Below, one piece after another: positions 1 to 9,800 of a stretch of DNA of 64,000 nt. The first letter of the stretch is position 1. Every line of letters starts with the position of its first letter. The notes under the pieces are model-generated. The model did no database searches. It was given only the letters and a program-made list of their open reading frames with translations, and was not told the DNA's origin. Source of the stretch: Shewanella algae (lineage in GTDB: Bacteria > Pseudomonadota > Gammaproteobacteria > Enterobacterales > Shewanellaceae); the NCBI RefSeq assembly GCF_009183365.2, contig NZ_CP068230.1:4307001-4371000 (forward strand), read 5' to 3'. Position numbers and translations under genes: made by a program.

Positions 1-440
1 GCAGGAGCTGGCTTGCTCACTGCCTCGGCAGCGCCGGTCGATTTCTGCCCCAGATGGTCCAGATCCAGCGCCAATTGCACCCCGTCGAAGATCACGTCTT
101 CCACTTGCGGGCTGGCGGTCATCAGGCTCTGCCAGAAATCCAGTTTGACATCGACCTTGTCGACCATGAGTGTCACCGGCAAACGCTCCTGCGGCGGTAA
201 CACCAAGTCCTCAACCGTCAGCGCCGGGCCGAAAGCCTGCCAACGGGCCGACAGATTGCCTATCTTGACCTCGACGCCATATTCGCGCTCAACATAGTCG
301 GCCAGTTGCTGCTTGGCTTCATCCAGTTGCGGCAACAGCCCGCGGATGAGACTCACCATCAAGGCGAACAGTACCAAGGTCACGGCCAGGGTGCGCCAGC
401 AATAGCGGCCGAAGGTTCGAGGGCAAAAAGACAGCCGCAC
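1..440 (-). CDS. yhdP: YhdP family AsmA-like protein, N-terminal part (cut by window edge)
   Basis: The first 146 codons of a gene that runs off the left edge. It starts at a GTG that shares one base with the TAG stop of rng (TAGTG), which suggests translational coupling. The first residues are basic (VRLSFCPRTFGRYCWR), followed by a hydrophobic helix at about residues 18-38, and then an AsmA-type segment beginning near YVEREYGVEVKIGNLSARW. YhdP proteins are very large inner-membrane-anchored periplasmic proteins implicated in phospholipid transport to the outer membrane. The neighbourhood rng-yhdP is the same as in E. coli. Only the N-terminus is visible, so domain content beyond residue 146 is unknown. 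Confidence 0.8.
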   Translation of the reverse strand, partial: MRLSFCPRTFGRYCWRTLAVTLVLFALMVSLIRGLLPQLDEAKQQLADYVEREYGVEVKIGNLSARWQAFGPALTVEDLVLPPQERLPVTLMVDKVDVKLDFWQSLMTASPQVEDVIFDGVQLALDLDHLGQKSTGAAEAVSKPAP

Positions 441-1948
441 TAGACCATCACCACATCATATTTACTCTGCACATACATGGGCTCGCAGTGAATGCGAATA
501 CGCTTGCCGATATAGACTTCGAGCTCGGCCACCAGGTGGTTCTCGTCATCGGACAGGCAGGCGTGTACCGCAGGGGCACAGTAAATCAGGAATTCATCGG
601 CATCATAGGTGCGGTTGAGGCGGATGATCTCGCGGAAGATCTCAAAGGAAACGGTATCCACTGTTTTCATCGAGCCGGTACCACGGCAGGCAGGACACTC
701 GCCACAAAGCACATGCTCCAGGCTCTCGCGGGTGCGCTTGCGGGTCATTTCCACCAGGCCGAGGCCGGAGAAACCTGAGATATTGGTCTTGACCCTGTCA
801 TTGGCCAGTGCCGTGGCCAGGCTGTTGAGCACCCTTTGTTTATGCTCATCCTGCAGCATATCGATAAAATCGATAATGATGATGCCGCCCAGATTACGCA
901 GCCGCAGCTGACGGGCAATCGCCTGGGTCGCTTCCAGATTGGTGTTGAATATGGTTTCTTCGAGGTTACGGTGGCCGACAAAGGCTCCTGTGTTAATGTC
1001 CACAGTGGTCATGGCTTCTGTCTGGTCGATGATCAAATAGCCGCCGGATTTGAGTTCCACCTTACGCTCCAGCGCCCGCTGAATCTCATTCTCCACATCG
1101 TAGAGATCGAAAATCGGCGCCGGGCCACTGTAGTGTTCTATCTTATCGGCAATTTCCGGCATGAACTCCTGGGCGAAATGCAGCAGCTCCTCGAAGGTGT
1201 GGCCCGAGTCCACCTGAATGCGATCGAGCTCGGCACCGACAAAGTCCCTGACAATTCGCACCGGCAAGGCCAAGTCCTGATACAACAGCGTGGCCTTGGG
1301 CCTTTTGCGCCGTTCGCTGACCTTGGCCCACACCCGCCGCAGGAAAGCAGCATCCTGCGCCAGTTCATCCTCACCTATGCCTTCGGCCGCGGTGCGAATA
1401 ATAAAGCCGCCGTCATCGTCGACAAAAGGCAGGGTAATCTTCTTCAGCCGCGCCCGCTCCTCTTCGGAGTCTATTCGCTGAGAAACGCCCACATGGCTTG
1501 AGCCCGGCATAAACACCAGGTAACGGGAAGGCAGGGTAATGTCTGTGGTCAGCCGCGCGCCTTTGGTGCCAAGGGGGTCTTTGACCACCTGCACCATGAT
1601 GTCCTGGCCCTGACGTACCAGCTCGGCAATATCACGCACCACGAAGTTGCCCTTTTCCACATCGGCAACACACTCTGTGTGCGGCACTATGTCCGAGGCA
1701 TGCAGAAAGGCCGCCTTTTCCAGGCCGATATCGACGAATGCCGCCTGCATCCCAGGCAAAACCCGACTGATCTTGCCCTTGTAGATATTGCCCACCAGGC
1801 CGCGCTTCATACGCCGCTCGATATGCACTTCCTGCAGGACACCGTGTTCTACCAATGCGACTCGCGCTTCCGTGGGCGTCACATTGATCAGCAGTTCTGA
1901 CCCCATCTTCCGCGGAGCCTTGCTATTGACTGTGCGACTGGTATTCAC
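440..1948 (-). CDS. rng: Ribonuclease G
   Basis: RNase G, a 5'-end-dependent endoribonuclease that matures 16S rRNA 5' ends and degrades some mRNAs. The 502-residue product follows E. coli RNase G along its length: an S1 domain (about 50-135, VGNIYKGKISRVLPGM), the catalytic aspartates D317 (TVDINTG) and D360 (IIIIDFIDM), and the Zn-link CPAC at 418-421 used for dimer contact. The start is a GTG with AAGGG six bases upstream; an internal ATG at 1906 would begin at MGSELLINVTP, where the E. coli protein effectively starts, and is an alternative. It lies 89 bases downstream of maf and overlaps yhdP. Confidence 0.95.
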   Translation of the reverse strand: MNTSRTVNSKAPRKMGSELLINVTPTEARVALVEHGVLQEVHIERRMKRGLVGNIYKGKISRVLPGMQAAFVDIGLEKAAFLHASDIVPHTECVADVEKGNFVVRDIAELVRQGQDIMVQVVKDPLGTKGARLTTDITLPSRYLVFMPGSSHVGVSQRIDSEEERARLKKITLPFVDDDGGFIIRTAAEGIGEDELAQDAAFLRRVWAKVSERRKRPKATLLYQDLALPVRIVRDFVGAELDRIQVDSGHTFEELLHFAQEFMPEIADKIEHYSGPAPIFDLYDVENEIQRALERKVELKSGGYLIIDQTEAMTTVDINTGAFVGHRNLEETIFNTNLEATQAIARQLRLRNLGGIIIIDFIDMLQDEHKQRVLNSLATALANDRVKTNISGFSGLGLVEMTRKRTRESLEHVLCGECPACRGTGSMKTVDTVSFEIFREIIRLNRTYDADEFLIYCAPAVHACLSDDENHLVAELEVYIGKRIRIHCEPMYVQSKYDVVMV

Positions 1949-2037
1949 GATTTACCCTTGTTGGATGTTAATTCATTGATTTTATCGGCTGGCGGGCGTT
2001 AAAGCTGCTAAAAATTCGTCAGTTTGTGTAAGCGAGC

Positions 2038-2640
2038 TTACAAACAACCGGCCTTGTGCAACAGCGACCGGGTTTCAGCCATGGGCAGGCCCACTACCGC
2101 CGAATAACTGCCTTCAATCTTGGCGACAAAGCTGCCACCCAGCCCTTGAATGCCATAGGCTCCCGCCTTGTCCATGGGCTCGCCCGAGGCAACATAGGCC
2201 TGAATATCGGCATCACTCAAGTCGCAGAAGTACACCTGGGTGACCACCAGAGCCGCCTCTGTGCGCTTGCCATCGGTCAAGGCCACGGCGGTCATCACCT
2301 GATGACTGCGGCCACTCAGGCTCTTGAGCATGGCGCAGGCATCGGCCTTGTCCACGGGTTTACCCAAAATTCTGTCGCCCAATACCACTATAGTATCTGA
2401 GCCCAGCACTAGAGTATCAGACCCTTCCTGATGTTCAGGGTTCCCGCGCCACAGGGCTAAACCTGCAGCCGCCTTCTCTTCGGCCAAGCGGCTGACAAAC
2501 TGCTCCGGGGTTTCCCCGGCTTGATGACTCTCGTCGATATCGGCGGGCAGGATCTCAAAACCAAAGTTCGGATTTCCCAGCGCCAGCTGTGCCAAAAGCT
2601 CGCGGCGTCTGGGGGAGGCTGAGGCCAAAATCAGCGGCAT
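2038..2640 (-). CDS. maf: Maf/YhdE nucleoside triphosphate pyrophosphatase
   Basis: A 200-residue Maf protein, a house-cleaning pyrophosphatase that hydrolyses dTTP/UTP and modified nucleotides to monophosphates. The N-terminus MPLILASASPRRREL carries the SxSPRR substrate loop. LGSDTIVVLGD and KAGAYGIQGLGG match the YhdE subgroup. The open frame extends upstream to 2763, but the ATG at 2640 is right because it gives the conserved N-terminus and lies one base after the mreD stop. The mreBCD-maf-rng order is widespread in gammaproteobacteria. Confidence 0.93.
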   Translation of the reverse strand: MPLILASASPRRRELLAQLALGNPNFGFEILPADIDESHQAGETPEQFVSRLAEEKAAAGLALWRGNPEHQEGSDTLVLGSDTIVVLGDRILGKPVDKADACAMLKSLSGRSHQVMTAVALTDGKRTEAALVVTQVYFCDLSDADIQAYVASGEPMDKAGAYGIQGLGGSFVAKIEGSYSAVVGLPMAETRSLLHKAGCL

Positions 2641-2641
2641 A

Positions 2642-3130
2642 TTAACGTACCTTGTAGTGGCGCCTGATGCGGCGCAGTATCCAGAAGACCCAGGGCCAAA
2701 TGACCAGGCTGGACAGGGAAGGCAGGAATAGCTCCATGGTGAAATGCGCCCCTGATACCACAAACTGGGCCCAGAAAATAATCAGATGATAGAAGCAGAT
2801 CAGGCTGGCGATAACCAAAGACTGCTGCCACATGGGGAAGTTACGCAGTTTCTGAAAGTGCAGTACCACCACATAGATCACCAGGGAAATGGCCAGTGCG
2901 CGGATCCCCAGGGTAGCCCCCAATAGAATGTCCAGCAGCACCCCCAACACCCAGGCGGTGAGAATATTGTATCTGTGGGGCAGTGCCACGGCCCAATAGA
3001 TCATCACCAGCACCAACCAATCGGGGCGCCAAGCGCTGAACATTTCCGGTACCGGCATGATCTGCAGCAGCATACCCAGCAGCAGGGTCAGCCATACCGC
3101 CAAACGGCCATTGGCATTTTCCAGACTCAT
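2642..3130 (-). CDS. mreD: Rod shape-determining protein MreD
   Basis: MreD, a small integral inner-membrane subunit of the Rod (elongasome) complex that directs lateral cell-wall synthesis. The 162 residues form about five hydrophobic helices (for example residues 11-25 and 38-55), with IMPVPEMFSAWRPDWLVLVMIYW typical of the N-terminal region. Its ATG overlaps the mreC stop by four bases (ATGA), so the two are probably translated together. Length agrees with E. coli MreD. Confidence 0.92.
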   Translation of the reverse strand: MSLENANGRLAVWLTLLLGMLLQIMPVPEMFSAWRPDWLVLVMIYWAVALPHRYNILTAWVLGVLLDILLGATLGIRALAISLVIYVVVLHFQKLRNFPMWQQSLVIASLICFYHLIIFWAQFVVSGAHFTMELFLPSLSSLVIWPWVFWILRRIRRHYKVR

Positions 3131-4005
3131 GATTCGGCTCCACTGTTGGCGTCGGTTGCAGCCGGCTCTTGTGACTCAGGCTTGGCGCCGGGATGGTCTT
3201 CAGGCCAGATAAGCAGCAGATAACGGATTCGGTCCAGCGCCGCCAGCGGCTGCGCCGTGACCTTGAGGTAACTCTGGCCATCGTCCCGGGAAACCGAAAT
3301 CACCCGTGCCACCGGATAACCTTCCGGGAAGCGGTTGCCCAGCCCGGAAGTCACCAGCAAATCGCCGACCTTGATGTCGGTACTCTTGGCCACGTGTCTG
3401 AGTTCTATCTCATCGAGCTCGCCTATGCCGTTGGCTATCAGGCGCACATCGTTGCGGGTAATACGCACCGGCAAGCCGTGTTTGGGGTCGGAGAGCAGCA
3501 ACACCCTGGCGGTGAGTTCGCTGACTTGTACCACTTGGCCGACAACCCCCTGGGCATCCACCACCGGCTGACCGACAAACACGCCGTTGCGGCTGCCGTG
3601 GTTGATCACCACATAATGATGGAAGGGGTCGCTGGCCACTTCCATCACCTCGGCCACCATCTTGCGCGAGTCCATATGCACCGGCGAGCCCAGCAGTTCA
3701 CGCAAGCGTTGGTTTTCCTGGCGCAGGTGTTCAAAACGCTGCAGTCTTTCACTCATCAGCAGTTGCTGGCGCAAGAGTTCTTTGTTTTGCTGCTCCAGCA
3801 TGTCACGGGTCGCCAGACTCTGGGCAGACCAATCCAGCAGCTCACCGGGCACATTGACCAGGTACTGTAGAGGGCTCAGTAAGGATGCCAGCGACTGTCT
3901 CGCAGGTTCGAGACGATCATTGGCAACCAGCAGGATCACCGACATGACCACTGCCAGTGTCAACCTGAACTGATTTGAAATACCGCGAACAAAAATAGGC
4001 TTCAT
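3127..4005 (-). CDS. mreC: Rod shape-determining protein MreC
   Basis: MreC, the bitopic periplasmic scaffold of the Rod complex. The product has 292 residues: a short cytoplasmic N-terminus, one membrane helix (about 12-27), a coiled coil (about 65-105, rich in Q/E/L/R) and two small beta-barrel domains with the conserved NHGSRNGVFVGQPVVDAQGVVGQV block. The C-terminus is a Pro/Glu/Ala tail of low complexity. It lies 42 bases downstream of mreB and overlaps mreD, consistent with a single mreBCD transcript. Confidence 0.94.
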   Translation of the reverse strand: MKPIFVRGISNQFRLTLAVVMSVILLVANDRLEPARQSLASLLSPLQYLVNVPGELLDWSAQSLATRDMLEQQNKELLRQQLLMSERLQRFEHLRQENQRLRELLGSPVHMDSRKMVAEVMEVASDPFHHYVVINHGSRNGVFVGQPVVDAQGVVGQVVQVSELTARVLLLSDPKHGLPVRITRNDVRLIANGIGELDEIELRHVAKSTDIKVGDLLVTSGLGNRFPEGYPVARVISVSRDDGQSYLKVTAQPLAALDRIRYLLLIWPEDHPGAKPESQEPAATDANSGAES

Positions 4006-4047
4006 AGAAAAGCTAAGGCGGTAAGATACCGCCTGTGCTGGAAAGTA

Positions 4048-5097
4048 TTAGTTTTCTTCTGAGAACAGGTCACCGCCGTGCATATCGATCATCTCCAGTG
4101 CTTTACCGCCGCCGCGGGCCACACAGGTAAGCGGATCTTCGGCGACCATCACAGGGATCCCGGTTTCCTGCATCAGCAGACGGTCCAGATCCCGCAGCAA
4201 GGCACCACCACCTGTGAGCACCATACCGCGCTCAGAGATGTCGGACGCCAACTCTGGAGGCGACTGCTCCAGAGCTACCATCACGGCACTGACAATGCCC
4301 GACAGCGGCTCTTGCAGCGCTTCGAGTATCTCATTGCTGTTCAGGGTAAAGCTTCTCGGTACCCCTTCGGCCAGATTACGGCCGCGCACTTCAATCTCCA
4401 GTACTTCATCGCCTGGATAAGCCGTGCCGATTGTGTGCTTGATGCGTTCGGCTGTGGCTTCACCAATCAGGCTGCCGTAGTTGCGGCGCACATAGTTGAT
4501 GATGGCATCGTCAAACTTGTCACCACCGATACGCACGGAAGAGGAGTAAACCACGCCGTTGAGCGAGATGATGGCCACTTCAGTGGTACCACCACCGATA
4601 TCCACCACCATGGAGCCTGTGGCTTCGGAAACCGGCAGTCCGGCCCCTATGGCGGCTGCCATTGGCTCTTCAATCAGGTAAACCTCACGGGCGCCGGCGC
4701 CCATCGCTGACTCCTTGATCGCGCGGCGTTCAACCTGAGTGGCACCTACAGGCACACACACGAGTACCCGAGGGCTTGGGCGGAAAAAGCTGTTGTTGTG
4801 CACTTGCTTGATAAAGTGCTGCAGCATCTTCTCGGTCACGTAGAAGTCGGCGATAACCCCATCTTTCATTGGGCGGATGGCCTGAATATTGCCGGGGGTA
4901 CGTCCCAGCATCTGCTTCGCCTCAGTACCGACTGCGGCCACGGATTTCTGTCCAGAGCTGCTTCGTTCGCCACGGATGGCGACCACGGAAGGCTCATTCA
5001 ATACAATGCCTTCTTCACGAACATAAATGAGAGTGTTAGCTGTACCCAAATCGATCGACAGATCGTTAGAAAAAATGCCACGCAGCTTCTTGAACAT
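4048..5097 (-). CDS. mreB: Rod shape-determining protein MreB (bacterial actin)
   Basis: MreB, the actin-like ATPase that forms membrane-bound filaments and positions the Rod complex. The 349 residues include the N-terminal amphipathic helix (MFKKLRGIF), the phosphate-1 loop DLGTANTLIY, the phosphate-2 loop VVDIGGGTTEVAI and the adenosine loop VLTGGGALL. Length is within two residues of E. coli MreB. It is the first gene of the mreBCD-maf-rng-yhdP run and is preceded by 208 bases without a gene, where its promoter should lie. Confidence 0.97.
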   Translation of the reverse strand: MFKKLRGIFSNDLSIDLGTANTLIYVREEGIVLNEPSVVAIRGERSSSGQKSVAAVGTEAKQMLGRTPGNIQAIRPMKDGVIADFYVTEKMLQHFIKQVHNNSFFRPSPRVLVCVPVGATQVERRAIKESAMGAGAREVYLIEEPMAAAIGAGLPVSEATGSMVVDIGGGTTEVAIISLNGVVYSSSVRIGGDKFDDAIINYVRRNYGSLIGEATAERIKHTIGTAYPGDEVLEIEVRGRNLAEGVPRSFTLNSNEILEALQEPLSGIVSAVMVALEQSPPELASDISERGMVLTGGGALLRDLDRLLMQETGIPVMVAEDPLTCVARGGGKALEMIDMHGGDLFSEEN

Positions 5098-5213
5098 GTA
5101 ACTAGCCTGTATTCTGTGGAGTCAGAAGAAATGAAAATCAGCTAACTTTATCAATGCCTCCGGCATTCCACAAGACTCGCGGGGTTAACATTCGCTAATC
5201 CGTGAGGGTTTTT

Positions 5214-5240
5214 AGCATATATCTGTAAAAGCTGTCGCAA
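5214..5240 (-). promoter_or_regulatory. Possible mreB promoter
   Basis: On the minus strand TTGCGA (5235-5240) and TATGCT (5214-5219) resemble -35 and -10 boxes, but the spacer is only 15 bases. The boxes are the best match in the 208-base gap upstream of mreB. The leader to the ATG would be about 110 bases. This is a weak prediction from consensus only. Confidence 0.25.
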
Positions 5241-5305
5241 TGCGCTGAGATAAAGTTGCCAAAAGCTTGGATCATGCCAATCCCTTGACATGATTTGTGT
5301 GCTTA

Positions 5306-6748
5306 TTAAGCAAAAAGGGTTTGCACCAGCATAAAGAGTCCGGCAGACAAAACTATGGTCATAGGCAATGTCAGTACCCAGGTTAACAGGATCTGTTTAA
5401 TAGTATTTTTTTGCAGCCCGGAGCCATTAGCCACCATGGTGCCGGCCACGGCTGAAGACAGGATATGGGTGGTGGATACCGGCATGCCTGTCATACTGGC
5501 GATACCGATAGAACCGGCGGCGGTCAACTGCGCGGCTATCCCCTGACTGTAGGTCATGCCACCGTTACCGATTTTCTCGCCAACCGTATGTACAATCCGG
5601 CGCCAGCCCACCATGGTGCCGCAACCCAGAGCCAGGGCAACGGCTACTATGACCCATAGCGGCGCATATTCGGTCATGGCGTTAAGCTGACCACGCCAGT
5701 GCTTCAATTGAGTAGCCTCGGCGCCAGGCAAGGGCTGCTTGGCCAACTTACGGGTGCTGTCATCGATACAAAGGATCAACTGCCGTGCTTGCCGGCGCTG
5801 TTCCTGGGTCAACTCTGTTACTGTACTCCCTTGCTCAAGGAGCCTATCCAGGCTCTGCATCGAAGCTATGGCCGAGTCCTGACAGCGACTGTCGGCGGCG
5901 TGCTCACCCAGGTTAGCCACCAGTTGCGGGTTGCGCTCATACAGAGCCATGATGCGCCGGTTGGCATCCTGAGTCCTGTCCATATCGAAGCTTTGACTGT
6001 TCAAGTCCAGGGCAAAATAACCCGGCGCCATGCAGATAAGTACCAACATCACCAGACCTATGCCCTTCTGACCATCGTTGGAGCCATGGGCGAAACTGAC
6101 CCCCATGGCTGAGGCTATCAAGGTAATCCGGGCCCAAAATGGCGGATGCTTCTTACCGTTGACCGCCACCTGCTCCGCCGGAGTGCGATGCAGTTTGGGC
6201 TTACGCCAGATACGTTTCATCACCAACAGCAAAATCGCCGCCAGAATAAAGCCCAGGGTTGGAGACAAGAGCAAGGAGAGCATGATATCTATCGCCTTGC
6301 CGGTATTGACTCCATCCAGCGGCGATTGGCCGTTGAGCCAGGCATAGGCACCACCGACACCCATGATGGAGCCGATCAGAGTGTGGGAGCTGGAGGCGGG
6401 AATACCGAAGAACCAGGTACCCAGGTTCCAGACGATGGCAGAAAACAGCAGGGAGAACACCAGCAACAGGCCTTGGGAGGAATCCATGTCCAGCAAGAGC
6501 CCGACCGGCAGCAGATGCACTATGGCGTAAGCCACACCGAGCCCCCCCAGCAACACCCCAGCAAAGTTGAACAGCGCCGAGGCCAGCACTGCACCTCTGG
6601 CCGGCATGGCATTGGTATAAATCACAGTGGCTACCGCATTGGCGGTGTCGTGGAAGCCATTGATAAACTCGTATGCCAACACAAAAAGTACAGCCAGGAT
6701 CAGTCCCAAAGACCAGATCCACCCCAAACCCGCAAGCGCTTCCAACAT
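5306..6748 (-). CDS. pit: Inorganic phosphate transporter, Pit family
   Basis: A low-affinity, proton-coupled transporter of metal-phosphate complexes in the inner membrane. The 480 residues show the two PHO4 signature repeats: GFHDTANAVATVIYTNAMPA near residue 31, and the inverted repeat region with SFAHGSNDGQKGIG in the second half. About ten hydrophobic segments flank a long hydrophilic cytoplasmic loop (about 250-350), as in E. coli PitA (499 residues). It sits between mreB and mshQ, where E. coli has no pit gene, and has 120 bases upstream for its own promoter. Confidence 0.92.
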   Translation of the reverse strand: MLEALAGLGWIWSLGLILAVLFVLAYEFINGFHDTANAVATVIYTNAMPARGAVLASALFNFAGVLLGGLGVAYAIVHLLPVGLLLDMDSSQGLLLVFSLLFSAIVWNLGTWFFGIPASSSHTLIGSIMGVGGAYAWLNGQSPLDGVNTGKAIDIMLSLLLSPTLGFILAAILLLVMKRIWRKPKLHRTPAEQVAVNGKKHPPFWARITLIASAMGVSFAHGSNDGQKGIGLVMLVLICMAPGYFALDLNSQSFDMDRTQDANRRIMALYERNPQLVANLGEHAADSRCQDSAIASMQSLDRLLEQGSTVTELTQEQRRQARQLILCIDDSTRKLAKQPLPGAEATQLKHWRGQLNAMTEYAPLWVIVAVALALGCGTMVGWRRIVHTVGEKIGNGGMTYSQGIAAQLTAAGSIGIASMTGMPVSTTHILSSAVAGTMVANGSGLQKNTIKQILLTWVLTLPMTIVLSAGLFMLVQTLFA

Positions 6749-6868
6749 AATTTAATCAGCCAAATACAGCAGAGGCTGTCGATTATGCTCAATGTGAGTT
6801 GAAGACAAAGTTAAATTATCTACATCTTGGCGCTTTAGTGATTTGCTTCACACTGTTGTTATTCGGCT

Positions 6869-9800
6869 TCAGTTAACTTCCCGCCAACTGATGATCCTGT
6901 CGTTGCCGCGATAACGGCCAAAGAAGGCGCTGGCTCTGGGGTCGCTAAGTGTGCCGTCGTTGAGGCCATTCCAATTCCAGTACCACTGCAACCATTCAGG
7001 CGTCTTGAGCGGCGCCGTCACCTTGCCGCGATAGCCGGAGCTTCCGAGCGCACGCCACAAGAGTTCAAACTCGCCGCCAAAGGCTGTGACTGTGTTGCCG
7101 CCGCTGGCGGAGCGGCTAATACTCTGCCCGGCGCTGAGCGCAGGTTCATAGTGGTAACCCAGGGTGAGTTGATCCTGTTGATATTCAAGTGGCGTGTTGA
7201 ACACACTGCAGTTATCCAGCTCGTTCAAACGCCAGCCACGGCCATCCCAATACTCTGTCCTCGCCGCCATGCTCAAAATTTGGGTTTCCGGGCCAAAGGT
7301 ATTGTCCAACAGCAAACGCCCATGGCGCATCTTTTGGCTACCAAGACGCACGGCGCTGCAGCTGCCTGCCACAGAGCAGTCACCGCTGAAATCGCTTTGC
7401 ATATTGCTGTCCAGCAGCTCGGCAATCTTGTCCGGATCCTGAATTTCCAGGCCTATATCCAAAAGCGGGAAAGGCCCGTCTGTTGCAACCGGGTCCTTGC
7501 GGGCAAACTTGAGTTGCCCTTGGAACTCAGCCAGCCCATCCACCCAGGTAGCTGAAGTAATCTCGCCCCCCGAAATCCGGCTGTCCAACGCGACTCCGTC
7601 GAATTGATTGGCTGCCTGATAATGACTGTAAGCCTTGGCAAAATCACCGACATAATTTTGAGTCACTTGTCTATCCAGTGCCAAAGCGCTGACTTTATAA
7701 CTGACTTCAAATGGCTGATCCATGTAACTGAAACCATTACAGGCCGGCAGCAAACTGGGTTCATCGACTCGGAAAAAGGCCGGCACAAAACGCCCGACTG
7801 GCATTATGGTTTTGCCGCTAGGTCCCTGCCAATAAGCGCTGCCCACTAGGCTCGGGAAGGCCACACTGCCCTCGTAGGGCAAAGGCGCCGTGACGCCGAA
7901 TTCAAACACCCCAACCTCACTGACCGCCTGAGCGAGCCGGTTATTCTCAGGCGTTTGCTGGTGCAGATGATCATACTGCTGCAGCTGCAGTTCACCGGGT
8001 TGACCTGAAGCCGGTGCAATCAGCTTATGCCATAAAGAGAGATCTGCCTGCTGATAGGAAGGTGTGGTGAGGTTTTTACAGAGATCGGCATTACCATTAT
8101 CCGCCCAGGCTTTGGCACTGATGCTGAGTGGGAAATTTTCCTGTGCTCGCCGAAAAGGCGCACAGGAGGCATCCGCGGCCTGGCAGTATTGCTCTACCTC
8201 GACACAGAATCCCAACGGGAAGCTGACAAAATCATCGGCGCCGTGCATCACCAGCCCGGCATCCCCTTCGCTGGTCGTTCCCGTATAGAGGGTATTTAGC
8301 TCGACCCGACCGGCATCTGCATAATTGATATCGATTCGGCTTTGGCCTTGACTATCGAAGGCCAAGGTCAGCGGTGTGGCGGCAGCTTGATTGCTGCCTA
8401 TATCCTGCCAGCTCAGGGCGCCTGTCGGTTTCAGTTGCACCTTGGGTGAACCGGCAACTGCCGACAGCGCCTCACTCCAGAGCGAAAGCGTCTTGTTGGT
8501 ACTGGCAAAGGCCGGTACACACTGGGCTGTGCCATCTGACTTCATAGCCTTAACAAGCACTCCTGTCTCTGGCTTGTTGGCCAGCTTATCTGCCACATCA
8601 AAAATGAAACCACTATCGGCAAAACTCAGGCGACAGGCGGCCGTACTCAAGGGACCGCTGCCACTTCGGCAAAGGGTGTCACTGCCTGGGCGGGTGGCCG
8701 GAGTCGAGGAGGAAACCCCCAGTGTCAGCGGCGTTTGATCAAACTTTTGCAGTTGAATTTGGGTACTGCCACCGTTGAAAGTCACCGAACTTGCCGGCAA
8801 CCAACGGCCGTTACTGACGGGGTTAGGGCTCAGATTGGCGGTGACAGTACCAGTGAAGAGCTCTGAGCAGCTGGCATTTTTACAGGCCCTCAAGGTGATG
8901 GGTTCGGCACGACAGGTAAAAGGCGCGCTGCTGTAATCAAACTCAAAATGATGAACCTGCTCACCCACGGCCTTGGAGTCCAAAGCGCAAACCTGGAAAT
9001 TGTCTATCTCATGGTTGTTGTTGGAACCGCCGGTAGAGCCGGTAAGCGACAGGTAAAAATCTGTCGGCACACTCCCTTGGCCAATAAAACTCCGGGCATT
9101 GAATGGGCTCACCAGAGTTTGGTAACCGGCACCTGTATCCCGCTCAACAGACACCATGGCCATGTTGGCCTGGCGGGAATCTACGGTAATCTTATACCTG
9201 TGCCCAGGAGCCGGGTAATAGCTGCTGCGCACGTCTATCTTGGGATAAATATTGGCAACTGTACCTGTCAGGTATCGATAGGAACCGGCCTGAGCACCCC
9301 GAATAGACACGGCTTGGCGGCGAAATCCCGGGCCTCCGACACGCCCTTCTGTGGGATTGGAAAAGTTGCCGTATTCATCCAGTGCCACCCCCAACCAGCC
9401 ACCGGCAAAACCCGGGGTACCATCATTACGCTGGGCATAACCCAAGGCGCCACCAAAACTGCCCGGCTGCGGCGTCACGGCCGCATCAGAAAGGATCACC
9501 GCCACCCCATCACCGCCGGTGCCACTCTGGGGCGACCAGGCGTAATAATCAAATTCAACTGTTACCAGGTTGCCTTCGGCTGGAAACAAGCGCTGATAGG
9601 TACTGGAGGTTGCCTGATTGCCCCGGGCAGGAGTCAAACGCAGACGCCCACCCACTATGCTGGGCGGCACTGAATTGCCCAGCACCTTGATGGCCCAATC
9701 ATCTGCCGATAGGGAAGCCGAACTGAAGTCATCGCTGAAACACCCCAGCACTGGCGTTTGGTCATTACTGCACATGCCGCCAAAATCGGCATCATCGACT

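Noticed and set aside
8948..9673. Plus-strand open frame of 241 codons
   Set aside because: Antisense to mshQ and without a ribosome site; no recognised motif.
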